Assembly (NCBI RefSeq): GCF_000956465.1
Contig: NZ_JYJA01000023.1
Span: 1 to 64,000, forward strand
From: Microbacterium trichothecenolyticum
GTDB lineage: Bacteria; Actinomycetota; Actinomycetes; Actinomycetales; Microbacteriaceae
Length of the DNA: 64,000 bases
Direction of reading: 5' to 3'
Shown here: piece by piece, positions 1-9,161 of the stretch
Position numbering within the stretch: position 1 is the first letter of the stretch
Layout of the letters: each line of letters opens with the position of its first letter
Notes under the pieces: generated by a model
What the model saw: the letters and a program-made list of their open reading frames with translations, nothing else
Database searches by the model: none
What the model was told of the DNA's origin: nothing
Program-made: the position numbers and the translations under genes

Positions 1-1
1 G

Positions 2-241
2 CTCGGTGTCGAGATCGGCGACGAGGTCGACGCCACCATCGATCTCGACACCGCCGAGCGCGAGGTCGAGGTTCCCGCTGACCTGGCCGCCGCGCTCGAG
101 GCTGCGGGGGTGAGGGCCGCGTTCGACGCCCTGACGTTCACCCGCCGTAAGGAGCTCGCCCGCGGCGTGACCGAGGCGAAGCGTCCCGAGACCCGCGAGC
201 GGCGCGTCGCCGCCGCCGTGGACGAGGTCTCCGCTTCGTAA
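2..241 (+). CDS. YdeI/OmdA-family protein, C-terminal part (5' end outside window)
   Basis: An open frame enters from the left edge and ends at TAA 239-241, giving 79 residues. The tail contains FDALTFTRRKELARGV followed by a basic stretch with EAKRPETRERR. This is the usual C-terminus of the YdeI/OmpD-associated family (PF13376), whose members often carry an N-terminal DUF1905 beta-barrel; the upstream LGVEIGDEVDATID would be the end of that domain. The molecular role of the family is not well established. It is truncated only by the window edge, and a hairpin pair follows it. The family call rests on motif memory and is fairly secure. Confidence 0.7.
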   Translation, partial: LGVEIGDEVDATIDLDTAEREVEVPADLAAALEAAGVRAAFDALTFTRRKELARGVTEAKRPETRERRVAAAVDEVSAS

Positions 242-274
242 GAGGGTCGCCCGGCTGCGGTCCGGGTTACGCAG

Positions 275-311
275 CCCGCCTGCGGGTCTCGCTGCGAAGT
301 CCGGACTTCGC
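275..311 (+). terminator. Double hairpin after the YdeI-family gene
   Basis: CCCGC (275-279) pairs with GCGGG (282-286) over a tight 2-base loop. Next to it, 294-311 is a perfect 18-bp palindrome with arms GCGAAGTCC and GGACTTCGC. No T-run follows, as is common for actinobacterial terminators. Position 30-70 bases after the stop supports a terminator role, but this is inference. Confidence 0.5.
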
Positions 312-342
312 GCTGTGCTTGTGCGCGGAGGCGGGCCGGCCC

Positions 343-415
343 GGTGAACGATCGCGTCGGATCGGGCACGGCGCGCCGCACCGGCGCGCCCGTCGGGCGT
401 CAGAGTCCGTTCACC
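343..415 (+). other. Structured element upstream of the GDSL hydrolase
   Basis: GGTGAAC (343-349) is the inverse complement of GTTCACC (409-415). The pair encloses two copies of the self-complementary octamer GGCGCGCC (370-377 and 383-390), 13 bases apart. If transcribed it would form a long stem-loop ending 13 bases before the ATG at 429. Function unknown; it could be a leader structure, a protein-binding site or a remnant repeat. Confidence 0.35.
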
Positions 416-428
416 CTGCTGTTGTCGC

Positions 429-1265
429 ATGGGGGGCATGGGTCGTTCGCTTGACGTGGTGCCACGGTCCGCTGTCGTCGGCACGGCAGCGATCGCGCTG
501 GGCGCGGGGCTCGTCCTGCTCGCCGGACGTGCGGTGCTGAAGCGACAGGCGGCGGTCGCGAGGCGCCGCATCGGCAAGCCGCTCGGTGAGGAGGCGCTCG
601 ACGCCGACCGTGTGTGGGCCCGACGCTTCGACGGGCCGCCGATCGAGTTCGTCGTGCTCGGCGACTCGATCGCGGCCGGGCTCGGCGCGGAGCGGCGCAA
701 GGACACGCTCGGCGCCCGCCTGGCGAAGGGCCTCGCGCGCGCCGAGCGACGGCCGGTGCGGCTGCGCACCGCGGCGATCGTGGGCTCGGAGTCGTCCGTG
801 CTGGCCGCTCAGGTGGACGCCCTTCCGGCCGGCTATCGCCCCGACGCGGCCGTCATCGTCGTGGGAGGCAACGACATCACGCACCGCGTGTCCGTGTCGA
901 CGTCTGTCGCCCACCTCGAGGAGGCGATCGTGCGCCTCCGCGCACGCGGCGCCGTGGTCGTCGTCGGCACCTGCCCCGACCTCGGTGCGCTGCGCCCGGT
1001 GCCGCAGCCGCTGCGGGCGCTGGGCTCGCGCCTGTCCCGCCAGCTCGCCGACGCTCAGGCCGTCGCCGCCGCCCGAACCGGTGCGCGTGCCGTGTCGCTC
1101 GGCCGGACCGTCGGGCCGTTCTTCGTGACCCAGCCCGACGAGATGTTCAGCCTCGACCGGTTCCACCCGAGCGCCCTGGGCTACCGACGCACCGCCGAGG
1201 CGCTGCTGCCCGCGCTCCTCACCGAGCTCGCCGCCGCGCAGGAGGATGCGGTCAGCCCCCGCTGA
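429..1265 (+). CDS. Membrane-anchored SGNH/GDSL hydrolase
   Basis: This 278-residue protein is probably an esterase or lipase-like hydrolase. Residues about 13-37 form one hydrophobic segment, so the catalytic domain is likely anchored facing the cell envelope. Block I is LGDSIAAGLG with nucleophile Ser80; VVGGNDI supplies the block III Gly/Asn; DRFHPS supplies Asp243 and His246. Length and block order fit the SGNH family. The start could also be ATG 438. It converges with, and overlaps by 14 bases, the VOC gene on the other strand. Its substrate cannot be read from sequence. Confidence 0.85.
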   Translation: MGGMGRSLDVVPRSAVVGTAAIALGAGLVLLAGRAVLKRQAAVARRRIGKPLGEEALDADRVWARRFDGPPIEFVVLGDSIAAGLGAERRKDTLGARLAKGLARAERRPVRLRTAAIVGSESSVLAAQVDALPAGYRPDAAVIVVGGNDITHRVSVSTSVAHLEEAIVRLRARGAVVVVGTCPDLGALRPVPQPLRALGSRLSRQLADAQAVAAARTGARAVSLGRTVGPFFVTQPDEMFSLDRFHPSALGYRRTAEALLPALLTELAAAQEDAVSPR

Positions 1266-1758
1266 CCGAGGCGGCCCACTCCGAGACGCGCGCGGCGCTC
1301 TCCTGCTCCGACAGATCCTCGACGCGCGTCATGATCGACCACCGCACGCCGAACGGGTCGCGCACGCTCGCGTAGCGGTCGCCCGACACGAAGGTGGACG
1401 GCTCTTCGCGCACGGTCGCACCGGCGGCGACGGCGCGAGCGGTCACCGCGTCGGCGTCGTGCACGTAGATGCCGATCGAGTAGCAGTCGTCGTCGCCCTG
1501 CGGCGCCGGGACGAGCCCGTACGCGGGGGACGGTTCGCCGATCTGGAGGATGCCGAGGCCGAAGTCCAGCCCGGCGTGCACGACGAGCCCATCGAACTCG
1601 GTGACGTCGGTCACGCGCGCGCCGAATACGTCGCGGTAGAAGTCGAGCGCCTCCTTCGCCCCGCGGATCGCGAGGAAGGGGGTGAGGCTGGTCGCGCCGT
1701 TCGGACGGCCGTCGGTCGTGTGCGCGCCTGTGGCGCCTGTCGTGTTCTGAGTGCTCAT
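1252..1758 (-). CDS. VOC-family (glyoxalase/bleomycin-resistance fold) protein
   Basis: A 168-residue protein with the PhnB-like VOC pattern: LTPFLAIRGAKEALDFYRDVFGA at residues about 24-46 and a C-terminal DPFGVRWSI strand. Members bind a metal in a paired beta-alpha-beta-beta-beta module and are often annotated as glyoxalase-like without a known substrate. ATG 1758 was chosen because the family motif begins about 24 residues later; the open frame runs much further upstream but only as an antisense shadow of the AraC gene. It is divergent from that AraC-type gene across 93 bases, so the regulator may control it. Confidence 0.85.
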   Translation of the reverse strand: MSTQNTTGATGAHTTDGRPNGATSLTPFLAIRGAKEALDFYRDVFGARVTDVTEFDGLVVHAGLDFGLGILQIGEPSPAYGLVPAPQGDDDCYSIGIYVHDADAVTARAVAAGATVREEPSTFVSGDRYASVRDPFGVRWSIMTRVEDLSEQESAARVSEWAASVSGG

Positions 1759-1851
1759 GAGCCCATGCTCGCGGTGGACGGATGCTGCGGTCTTGGAGAT
1801 ACGCGACACCCTCGGTTCCCGGGTGTCCCAGCCGCGCACTACCTTGACGGA

Positions 1852-2613
1852 GTGACCGATCCGACGCGGGGGGTGCTCTACCCGCAGCGCCTGCCGAGCT
1901 TCACGCGGCTCAGACCCGAGGGCGAGGCATCCGCTCTCGCCGAGTGGTTCTGGATCCCGCAGTGGGAACTTCCCGAGGGCGTCGTGTCGCACCAGCCCGT
2001 CCTGGGCTATCCGGCCGCGAACCTCGTCGTCGAGCCGGATGTCGTCACGTTGTGGGGCGCCACGACGCGGGCTTCGGAGCGCGAGCTGCGCAGAAGCGGC
2101 TGGGCGGTGGGCGCTCTGCTGAAGCCCGCGGCCTTCGCCCGTCTGCACGGCGCGCCGAGCGAGCTGGTCGATGCGCACATCGTCCTCGACGAGCCGGAGC
2201 TGCAAGTCGCGGTGTCGGCGGCCATGCCCGACCTCGGTGCGGCGGTGGCCGCGGTCTCGGGATGGCTCCGGGAACGCGTCGGGCCGCCCACGTCCGACGC
2301 GCGCCTCGCGAACGCGATGGCGGACCTGCTGATGAGCGACCCGACGATTGTCCGGCTCGACAACGCGGCCGAGCGCCTGCGCGTGTCGGTGCGCACCCTG
2401 CAGCGGCTCGCGCACCGCACGGTCGGTCTGTCGCCGGCCGCGATGATCCGGCGCCGGCGCTTGCAGGAGGCGGCGCAGCGCGTGCGCGAGGACCCCGACG
2501 CGCCGCTGTCCGACATCGCCGCCGAGCTCGGCTACGCCGATCAGGCGCACCTCGCGAACGACTTCCGCGCAGTGCTGGGGTTCACGGCGACGGACTACCG
2601 CGCCGACCTCTGA
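1852..2613 (+). CDS. AraC-family transcriptional regulator
   Basis: This 253-residue regulator has an N-terminal half resembling the AraC-type DUF6597 sensor domain and a C-terminal double helix-turn-helix (about residues 155-250) with RVSVRTLQRLAHRTVGLSP and LSDIAAELGYADQAHLANDF. GTG 1852 was chosen because the sensor-like sequence starts shortly after it. An in-frame ATG near 1765 would add about 29 residues reaching into the divergent promoter region. The stop is 3 bases from the end of the convergent DUF4442 gene. Target genes are unknown; the divergent VOC gene is the obvious candidate. Confidence 0.85.
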   Translation: MTDPTRGVLYPQRLPSFTRLRPEGEASALAEWFWIPQWELPEGVVSHQPVLGYPAANLVVEPDVVTLWGATTRASERELRRSGWAVGALLKPAAFARLHGAPSELVDAHIVLDEPELQVAVSAAMPDLGAAVAAVSGWLRERVGPPTSDARLANAMADLLMSDPTIVRLDNAAERLRVSVRTLQRLAHRTVGLSPAAMIRRRRLQEAAQRVREDPDAPLSDIAAELGYADQAHLANDFRAVLGFTATDYRADL

Positions 2614-2616
2614 GCG

Positions 2617-3153
2617 CTAGGCGCCGCTCGCCGACGCCGTGGTCACCCGCTTCTTCTCGCGCACGTACACCTCGCGGCGCACGCGCGCGACGACGTCTCC
2701 CGCGGCATCGGTGATGTCGGTCTCGAACCACTCCAGCACCTTCGCGCCGCCGCGTGCCCGCACGCGGAGCTCCTCGGCCTTCTCGCGCGGCACCGCGAAG
2801 TGTGCCGTGAGCACTCCGCGACCCGGCTTCAGGAACTCGATCTCGCCGCGGGTGTCCCACACCACGTAGTCGCGGCCGAGCTGATGCATCACCAGCATGA
2901 AGTAGTACGGGTCCGTCATCGCCGACATCGAGCCGCCGAACGCCGTCCTGACGTAGTTGCGAGTGAAGACGTTGACGTGCAGCTCGACCGTGGCGCTCGT
3001 CCAGTCCTCGGCGAACCTCCGCACGCGGATGCCGCTGAAGAGGTTGGGGATCCACAGGCTCATGCCGACGGCGAGGCGTCGAGGGGTCACGCGCATGGGC
3101 ATCAGCATCGCTGCCCTCTCCCGGTGGGTCGTATTCGATTGGTCGATCTCCAC
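2617..3153 (-). CDS. DUF4442 hot-dog-fold protein (thioesterase-like)
   Basis: The 178-residue sequence contains the DUF4442 pattern: VNVFTRNYVRTAFGGSMSAMTDPYYFMLVM at residues about 60-90, then strands around VVWDTRGEIEFLKPG. The family has the PaaI-like hot-dog fold and is thought to be thioesterase-related, but substrates are unproven. It is divergent from the GntR gene with a 42-base gap holding an inverted repeat, so GntR may control it too. No signal peptide or membrane segment is visible. Confidence 0.75.
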   Translation of the reverse strand: MEIDQSNTTHRERAAMLMPMRVTPRRLAVGMSLWIPNLFSGIRVRRFAEDWTSATVELHVNVFTRNYVRTAFGGSMSAMTDPYYFMLVMHQLGRDYVVWDTRGEIEFLKPGRGVLTAHFAVPREKAEELRVRARGGAKVLEWFETDITDAAGDVVARVRREVYVREKKRVTTASASGA

Positions 3154-3171
3154 AATCGGGTCGTGAACTTG

Positions 3172-3188
3172 TTCTAGTTGTCATAGAA
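3172..3188. promoter_or_regulatory. Inverted repeat, candidate GntR operator
   Basis: TTCTA (3172-3176), 7-base spacer, TAGAA (3184-3188). It lies in an unusually A/T-rich gap, 8 bases before the GTG of the GntR gene and 19 bases from the ATG of the divergent gene. YtrA-type GntR proteins commonly bind symmetric sites overlapping their own promoter. Confidence 0.45.
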
Positions 3189-3195
3189 TTAACGT

Positions 3196-3567
3196 GTGTT
3201 GGTGAGGATCGATCCAGAGAGCGATACACCGCTGTTCGCGCAGATCGCCGCATCCGTGCGAGCGGATGCCGCGGCCGGCCGCGTGCAGACGGGTGACCGC
3301 CTTCCCGCGGCCCGTGAGATCGCGGCCGCGCTCAGCGTCAACGTCCACACGGTGCTGCACGCCTATCAGGACCTCCGCGACGAAGGGCTCCTCGAGCTCC
3401 GGCGAGGACGGGGTGCGGTGGTCACTGCACAGGCCGCGACCCTGGCGTCCCTCCACCACGACATCCACGACCTGGTCGCGCGGGCGCGCGCGGCAGGGCT
3501 CCCGTCCGACGCACTCGCCGCCCTCGTGAAGGAGATCGCCGCCGATGACGAACGCCACCCCCGCTGA
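3196..3567 (+). CDS. GntR-family regulator, short YtrA-like type
   Basis: A 123-residue regulator. Residues about 10-75 are the GntR winged helix (PLFAQIAASVRADAAAGRVQ, DRLPAAREIAAALSVNVHTV, then the EGLLELRRGRGAVV wing). The C-terminal part is only about 45 helical residues, as in the YtrA subfamily, which lacks a large effector domain. The GTG start is close behind an A/T-rich promoter region. Its 3' end overlaps the DUF1648 gene by 23 bases, a pairing in which the short GntR protein usually controls the downstream membrane protein. Confidence 0.88.
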   Translation: MLVRIDPESDTPLFAQIAASVRADAAAGRVQTGDRLPAAREIAAALSVNVHTVLHAYQDLRDEGLLELRRGRGAVVTAQAATLASLHHDIHDLVARARAAGLPSDALAALVKEIAADDERHPR

Positions 3568-4567
3568 CCGCTCCGACCTGGTCGTCCGCCGCTTCGTGCT
3601 CGTCGCGGTGTGGCTGCCCGTCGCACTCGTCGCCCTCGCGGTCGGCGTGCAGCTCTTGCTTCTCCCGCAGGTGCCGTCGACGGTCGCGGTGCACTGGAAC
3701 GCGGCGGGGGAGGCCGACGGCTTCGCGCCCGCGTGGACGCAGCCGCTGATGACCGTGGGGTTCGGGCTCGGCGTCCCGTTCCTGATCGCGGCGACGACGA
3801 TGCCGGGACTGCGTCGCGGTGAGCGCGGGGCGACGTACCGGCTCATGGGTGCGACGGCGGCGGCGACCTGCGCCCTGACGACGGTGGCATTCACCGTCAC
3901 GTTCGCGATGCAGGCGGGCCTGGACAGCGCCGACGACGCGCCCGCCGTGTGGGCCGCGCTCGCCGCGGCGCTCGCAGCGGCAGCACTGATCGGCGTGGCC
4001 GCCTGGCTCGTCCAGCCTCAGCAGCAGACCGCTCATGCCGCGCCGGTGCCCGGCGCTCCGCTCGCGCTCGCCGCGAACGAGCACGCGGTGTGGGTGCGGG
4101 CGACCGCGATGAACACGGGCGGAGCGATCGCCATCGTCACCGCCGTGCTCGCCGTCGCCGTCGCGGCCGCCGTCGCCTGGCTCACCGGCGCCGAGCCGCT
4201 CGTGGCGTGGCTGGTCACCGGCATCGCGCTCCTGCTCCTGGTGTTGGCGGCGACGACGCTCGCCTTCCACGTCCGCGTGGACGACACCGGCCTGCACGTC
4301 GACTCGGTGCTCGGCATCCCGCGGTTCCACGTGCCGCTCGCCGACGTCGTCTCGGCGGCGCGCGTGGAGGTGAACCCGATGGGGGAGTTCGGCGGCTGGG
4401 GGCTTCGCCTCAGCACCGGGCGCCGGTTCGGCGTCGTGCTGCGCACAGGGGAGGCGATCGAGGTGCTCCGCCGCAGCGGCAAGCGGTTCGTCGTGACCGT
4501 CGACGACGCCGGCACCGGGGCGGCGCTCCTCGAGGCGCTCGTCGCGCGGGTGGCCGCCAGGTCTTGA
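3545..4567 (+). CDS. DUF1648 integral membrane protein
   Basis: A 340-residue protein with several hydrophobic segments (roughly 18-40, 77-97, 103-122, 137-157, 193-216, 220-242). The segment PSTVAVHWNAAGEADGFAP after the first helix is the DUF1648 signature; in B. subtilis SdpI-like proteins this domain is linked to immunity and signalling. The C-terminal third (LHVDSVLGIPRFHVPLADVV onward) is soluble and resembles the extra domain of longer DUF1648 proteins. It overlaps the GntR gene by 23 bases, so the two are probably translated together. No sdpA/B/C-like toxin genes are adjacent, so an immunity role is not supported here. Confidence 0.8.
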   Translation: MTNATPADRSDLVVRRFVLVAVWLPVALVALAVGVQLLLLPQVPSTVAVHWNAAGEADGFAPAWTQPLMTVGFGLGVPFLIAATTMPGLRRGERGATYRLMGATAAATCALTTVAFTVTFAMQAGLDSADDAPAVWAALAAALAAAALIGVAAWLVQPQQQTAHAAPVPGAPLALAANEHAVWVRATAMNTGGAIAIVTAVLAVAVAAAVAWLTGAEPLVAWLVTGIALLLLVLAATTLAFHVRVDDTGLHVDSVLGIPRFHVPLADVVSAARVEVNPMGEFGGWGLRLSTGRRFGVVLRTGEAIEVLRRSGKRFVVTVDDAGTGAALLEALVARVAARS

Positions 4568-4598
4568 CGCCCGGTGGGCGGCCGGATTGGCTGAGGGC

Positions 4599-5267
4599 AT
4601 GGCCGATCCAACCCCCGATACCTGGCGCCGCGTCGACGCTTACCTCACCGAGCTGCTGATCGGGCACGACCCCGGTCTTGAGCGGGCGGTCGCCGACCAG
4701 AACCATGCGGGCCTCCCGGCGATCGAGGTCGCGCCGGTCAACGGCAAGCTGCTGCACCTGATCGCCCGCATGTCGGGCGCGAGACGGGTGCTCGAGATCG
4801 GCACGCTCGGCGCGTACTCGACGATCTGGCTGGCGCGCGGCATCCCCGCCGGCGGCCAGGTCGTCACCATCGAGGCCGAGCCTCTCAACGCGGAGCTCGC
4901 CCGCGCGAACGTCGACCGCGCCGGCGTCGGCGACAAGGTCGAGATCCGGCTCGGCCGCGGCGCCGACGTGCTGCCCACACTGGAGGGCGGCGAGCCTTTC
5001 GACCTCGTCTTCATCGACGCCGACAAGGAGTCGAACACGATCTACCTCGATTGGGCGGCCCGACTCGGACGGCCAGGCACCGTCGTCATGGTCGACAACA
5101 CCGTCCGCGGCGGCGAGGTGGCGAACCCCGCGACCGAGAATCCCCAGATCATCGGGGTGCAGCGCGGACTCGAGATGCTCGGACGCGACCCGCGGTTCGA
5201 CGCGACCGCCATCCAGACGCTCGACGCCAAGGGCTACGACGGGATCGCGATCGCGCTCGTCGTATGA
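4599..5267 (+). CDS. SAM-dependent O-methyltransferase (catechol-OMT type)
   Basis: This 222-residue protein has the class I methyltransferase motif VLEIGTLGAYSTIWLAR (about residues 61-77), the acidic VTIEAE that binds the SAM ribose, and FDLVFIDADKESN (motif II, metal-binding Asp region) typical of family 3 O-methyltransferases. These are divalent-cation-dependent enzymes acting on vicinal hydroxyls. ATG 4599 was preferred over TTG 4587. It stands alone between the DUF1648 gene and enolase; nothing nearby reveals a substrate. Confidence 0.88.
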   Translation: MADPTPDTWRRVDAYLTELLIGHDPGLERAVADQNHAGLPAIEVAPVNGKLLHLIARMSGARRVLEIGTLGAYSTIWLARGIPAGGQVVTIEAEPLNAELARANVDRAGVGDKVEIRLGRGADVLPTLEGGEPFDLVFIDADKESNTIYLDWAARLGRPGTVVMVDNTVRGGEVANPATENPQIIGVQRGLEMLGRDPRFDATAIQTLDAKGYDGIAIALVV

Positions 5268-6644
<1,377 letters not shown>

Positions 6645-6676
6645 TGCACTGAAGACGCTGTAAGAGAGGGGGAGCC

Positions 6677-7246
6677 GTGGCCAAGACGACGGCTCCCCTT
6701 TCTCGTACCCCGGCGGCGGGCGCCGGTGCCGGTGCCGGTGCGCCCCGTCGCCGCCCCGTGAGCGCACGACGCCCGGTCGATGTGCGCGCGTGGCTCGGAG
6801 GCATCCGTCTCTCCGGCTTCATGGTCATCATGATGGGCCTGGTCGTGCTCGCGGCCTTCGTGCTCGTGCCCACGATCGGCACCTACGTCGACCAGCGCCA
6901 GCAGGTCGCCGCCCTCGAGGCGGCGGTGCAGGTCAGCCGCGACGACGTCGCCGAACTCGAATCGCAGCGCGACCGCTGGCAGGACCCCGCGTACATCACC
7001 ACGCAGGCGCGCGAGCGGCTGTACTACGTGAAGCCCGGCGAGGTGGTGTACCTCGTCGACGACGACCTGCCGCCCGAGCTCGCGCCGCAGGAGCAGGCCC
7101 CGGTGAGCGACGAGCTCCGGGCCGCCGATGCGGACTGGATGGCGAAGCTGGTGCGTTCGGTCACCGAGGCGGGGCTCGCGCAGACCGTGGCGCCTGTGAC
7201 CGTGGGCGTGCCCGATCCCGAACCCTCGACCACCCCGACGCCGTGA
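6677..7246 (+). CDS. FtsB/DivIC-family septum formation protein
   Basis: A 189-residue bitopic membrane protein: basic Ala/Gly/Pro-rich cytoplasmic tail (1-47), one transmembrane helix (about 48-72), then a coiled coil (about 74-105) and the DivIC core ending in RLYYVKPGEVVYLVDD. FtsB/DivIC proteins join FtsL and FtsQ in the divisome. Position after eno is diagnostic of actinobacterial FtsB-like proteins. The C-terminal extension ending in PSTTPTP is longer than in proteobacterial FtsB. GTG 6677 starts just behind AGGGGGAG. Confidence 0.88.
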   Translation: MAKTTAPLSRTPAAGAGAGAGAPRRRPVSARRPVDVRAWLGGIRLSGFMVIMMGLVVLAAFVLVPTIGTYVDQRQQVAALEAAVQVSRDDVAELESQRDRWQDPAYITTQARERLYYVKPGEVVYLVDDDLPPELAPQEQAPVSDELRAADADWMAKLVRSVTEAGLAQTVAPVTVGVPDPEPSTTPTP

Positions 7247-7349
7247 GCGTCGCCGGCCGCCGGGATGACGGCGGCGCGTTCGCCCGCGGCGCGGCCCAGG
7301 ACCGTCCCAGGTGGCGCCGGTAGCCTGGGCCCGACCAAGGAGCACCTCT

Positions 7350-7868
7350 GTGACGACCCCGCCGTACCCCCCTGTCAGCGACGCCGACCTCGCCGTGCTC
7401 CGGGAACAGCTCGGTCGTCCCGCGCGCGGTGTCGTCGGGATCGCCGCGCGCTGCGTGTGCGGCAACCCCACGGTGGTGGCGACGTCGCCGCGCCTTCCCG
7501 ACGGCACGCCGTTCCCGACGTTCTACTACCTGACCCACCCCGCTGCGACCGCCGCGATGTCGGTGCTCGAGGCCGAGCATGTGATGCGCGAGCTCTCGGA
7601 CGAGCTGGCAGTCGACGAGGACGTCGCCGCCGCCTACCGGCGCGCGCACGAGGCCTACCTGCGGGACCGCGCCGAGTTCGGCGAGGTCGACGAGATCGCC
7701 GGCATCTCCGCCGGCGGCATGCCGACGCGCGTGAAGTGCCTGCACGCGCTCGCCGGCCACGCGCTCGCGGCCGGCCCAGGCGTCAACCCGATCGGCGATC
7801 GCGCGCTGGCGATGTCGTCGTGGTCGCCCGAGCGCTGCGTCTGCGCGCAGCCGGGATCGGGCGGATGA
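7350..7868 (+). CDS. DUF501 protein
   Basis: A 172-residue cytoplasmic protein of the DUF501 family, recognised by the start LREQLGRPARGVVGIAARC, the FPTFYYLTHP strand, and the terminal block GGMPTRVKCLHALAGHALAAG followed by GVNPIGD. Several conserved Cys/His residues suggest metal binding, but no activity is established. GTG 7350 has AAGGAG at 7337-7342. Its stop overlaps the ATG of the subtilase gene (ATGA at 7865). In mycobacteria the next gene is a Ppx/GppA phosphatase; here that place is taken by a protease. Confidence 0.88.
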   Translation: MTTPPYPPVSDADLAVLREQLGRPARGVVGIAARCVCGNPTVVATSPRLPDGTPFPTFYYLTHPAATAAMSVLEAEHVMRELSDELAVDEDVAAAYRRAHEAYLRDRAEFGEVDEIAGISAGGMPTRVKCLHALAGHALAAGPGVNPIGDRALAMSSWSPERCVCAQPGSGG

Positions 7869-9139
7869 TCCGGCGCCTGCTCGCGGCTGTCGCCGCGGCC
7901 GCCGTCGCGACGACCCTCGTCGTGGCCGGGCCTGCGGCCGCGCAGGCGGCCCCCGCCGACGACCCGGTGCGCAGCGCCGAGTACTGGCTGACCGACTACG
8001 GCATCGAGAAGGCGTGGGAGACCACGCGCGGCGCCGGTGTGAAGATCGCGGTCATCGACACGGGGATCGGCCGCGGACCCGTCGCCTTCGACGGTGCGGT
8101 CGCCGGGGGGACGGATGTCTCGGGCGCCGGCTCGTCCGATGGGCGCACGCCCGTCGGCGCCGTCGACAAGGACCACGGCAGCTGGGTCGCCTCCCTCGCC
8201 GCGGGCAGGGGCACCGGCCCGGAGACCGGCGTGATCGGCGTCGCGCCCGAGGCGCAGCTGCTGTCGGTGTCGGTCGCGTTCGGGTCCTCGGCGCCGCGGC
8301 CGTTCTCCGACCAGATCGCCGACGCGATCCGCTGGTCGGTGGACAACGGCGCCGACGTCATCAACATGTCGCTGACGACGAACGTGCCGGACTGGCCTGA
8401 GAGCTGGGACGACGCCTTCCTCTACGCCTTCGAGCACGACGTCGTGATCGTCGTCGCCGCGGGCAACCGGGGAAGCGGCACCACCCGCGTCGGCGCGCCC
8501 GCGACCATCCCCGGCGTGCTGACCGTGGGCGGCGTCGACCGATCGGGCAAGGCCAGCGTCGAGGCGTCGACGCAGGGCATCACGATCGGGGTCACCGCGC
8601 CGAGTGAGGAGCTCATCGGGGTGTCCGCCGACTCGACGCTGGTCTCGTGGGACGGCACCAGCGGCGCAGCACCGATCGTCGCCGGCATCGCGGCGCTCGT
8701 GCGTGCGGCGCACCCCGAGCTCGACGCGAACAACGTGATCAACCGCATCATCAAGACCGCTCACCCCGCAGCGGGTGCGAAGGACGTGCCGGACGTCCTC
8801 TACGGCTATGGACTGGTGGATGCCGCGGCCGCCGTCACCGCGAGCATCCCGAGCGTCACCGCGAACCCCATGGGCAGTCTCGAGGACTGGGTGCGCCTGT
8901 ACCGGCGGGCGCCGGTCGCGCCTCTGCCGGAGGAGCCGGCCGTACCCGTGGAGGTTCCGCCGCTGCCGGACGCCGATCCGGCGACGCGCGCCGCATCCCC
9001 CCTTCTTCCCGATCGCGACACCGTCATCTACGGCACTCTCCCGCTCCTGCTGGTCACTGCGACGGCTATACTGGTGGCGCTCGGCGTCACCGCTGCTGTC
9101 CGACGCATCCGATTGGCGTCCCGCGCGCCGAGCCGCTGA
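7865..9139 (+). CDS. Secreted, membrane-anchored subtilisin-like (S8) serine protease
   Basis: A 424-residue protein. Residues 1-29 are a Sec signal peptide with Ala-rich cleavage region. The S8 triad is visible: Asp65 (VIDTGIG), His104 (DHGSWVAS) and Ser266 (GTSGAAP), with the oxyanion Asn in VVAAGN. A Pro-rich linker (about 355-385) leads to a transmembrane helix (about 390-412) and a basic tail, the architecture of mycosins, which serve ESX/type VII secretion. No ESX gene is in the window. It overlaps DUF501 by 4 bases and so is probably coupled to it. Confidence 0.9.
   Translation: MIRRLLAAVAAAAVATTLVVAGPAAAQAAPADDPVRSAEYWLTDYGIEKAWETTRGAGVKIAVIDTGIGRGPVAFDGAVAGGTDVSGAGSSDGRTPVGAVDKDHGSWVASLAAGRGTGPETGVIGVAPEAQLLSVSVAFGSSAPRPFSDQIADAIRWSVDNGADVINMSLTTNVPDWPESWDDAFLYAFEHDVVIVVAAGNRGSGTTRVGAPATIPGVLTVGGVDRSGKASVEASTQGITIGVTAPSEELIGVSADSTLVSWDGTSGAAPIVAGIAALVRAAHPELDANNVINRIIKTAHPAAGAKDVPDVLYGYGLVDAAAAVTASIPSVTANPMGSLEDWVRLYRRAPVAPLPEEPAVPVEVPPLPDADPATRAASPLLPDRDTVIYGTLPLLLVTATAILVALGVTAAVRRIRLASRAPSR
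9067..9072 (+). promoter_or_regulatory. -10 box TATACT upstream of ndh
   Basis: TATACT lies inside the 3' end of the subtilase gene, 90 bases before the ndh start. It is one of the best -10 matches in the window; no clear -35 box is visible. It suggests ndh has its own promoter. Confidence 0.45.
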
Positions 9140-9161
9140 CACAGGAGGAGTACTCCAAACC

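Noticed and set aside
3422..4600. A 392-codon minus-strand frame opposite DUF1648
   Set aside because: Composition is dominated by Arg, His, Glu and Gly without any motif; the plus-strand gene has clear membrane helices and family signature.
7265..7864. Upstream extension of the subtilase frame by 200 codons
   Set aside because: It overlaps the DUF501 gene in another frame and lacks structure; the ATG at 7865 begins a clear signal peptide.
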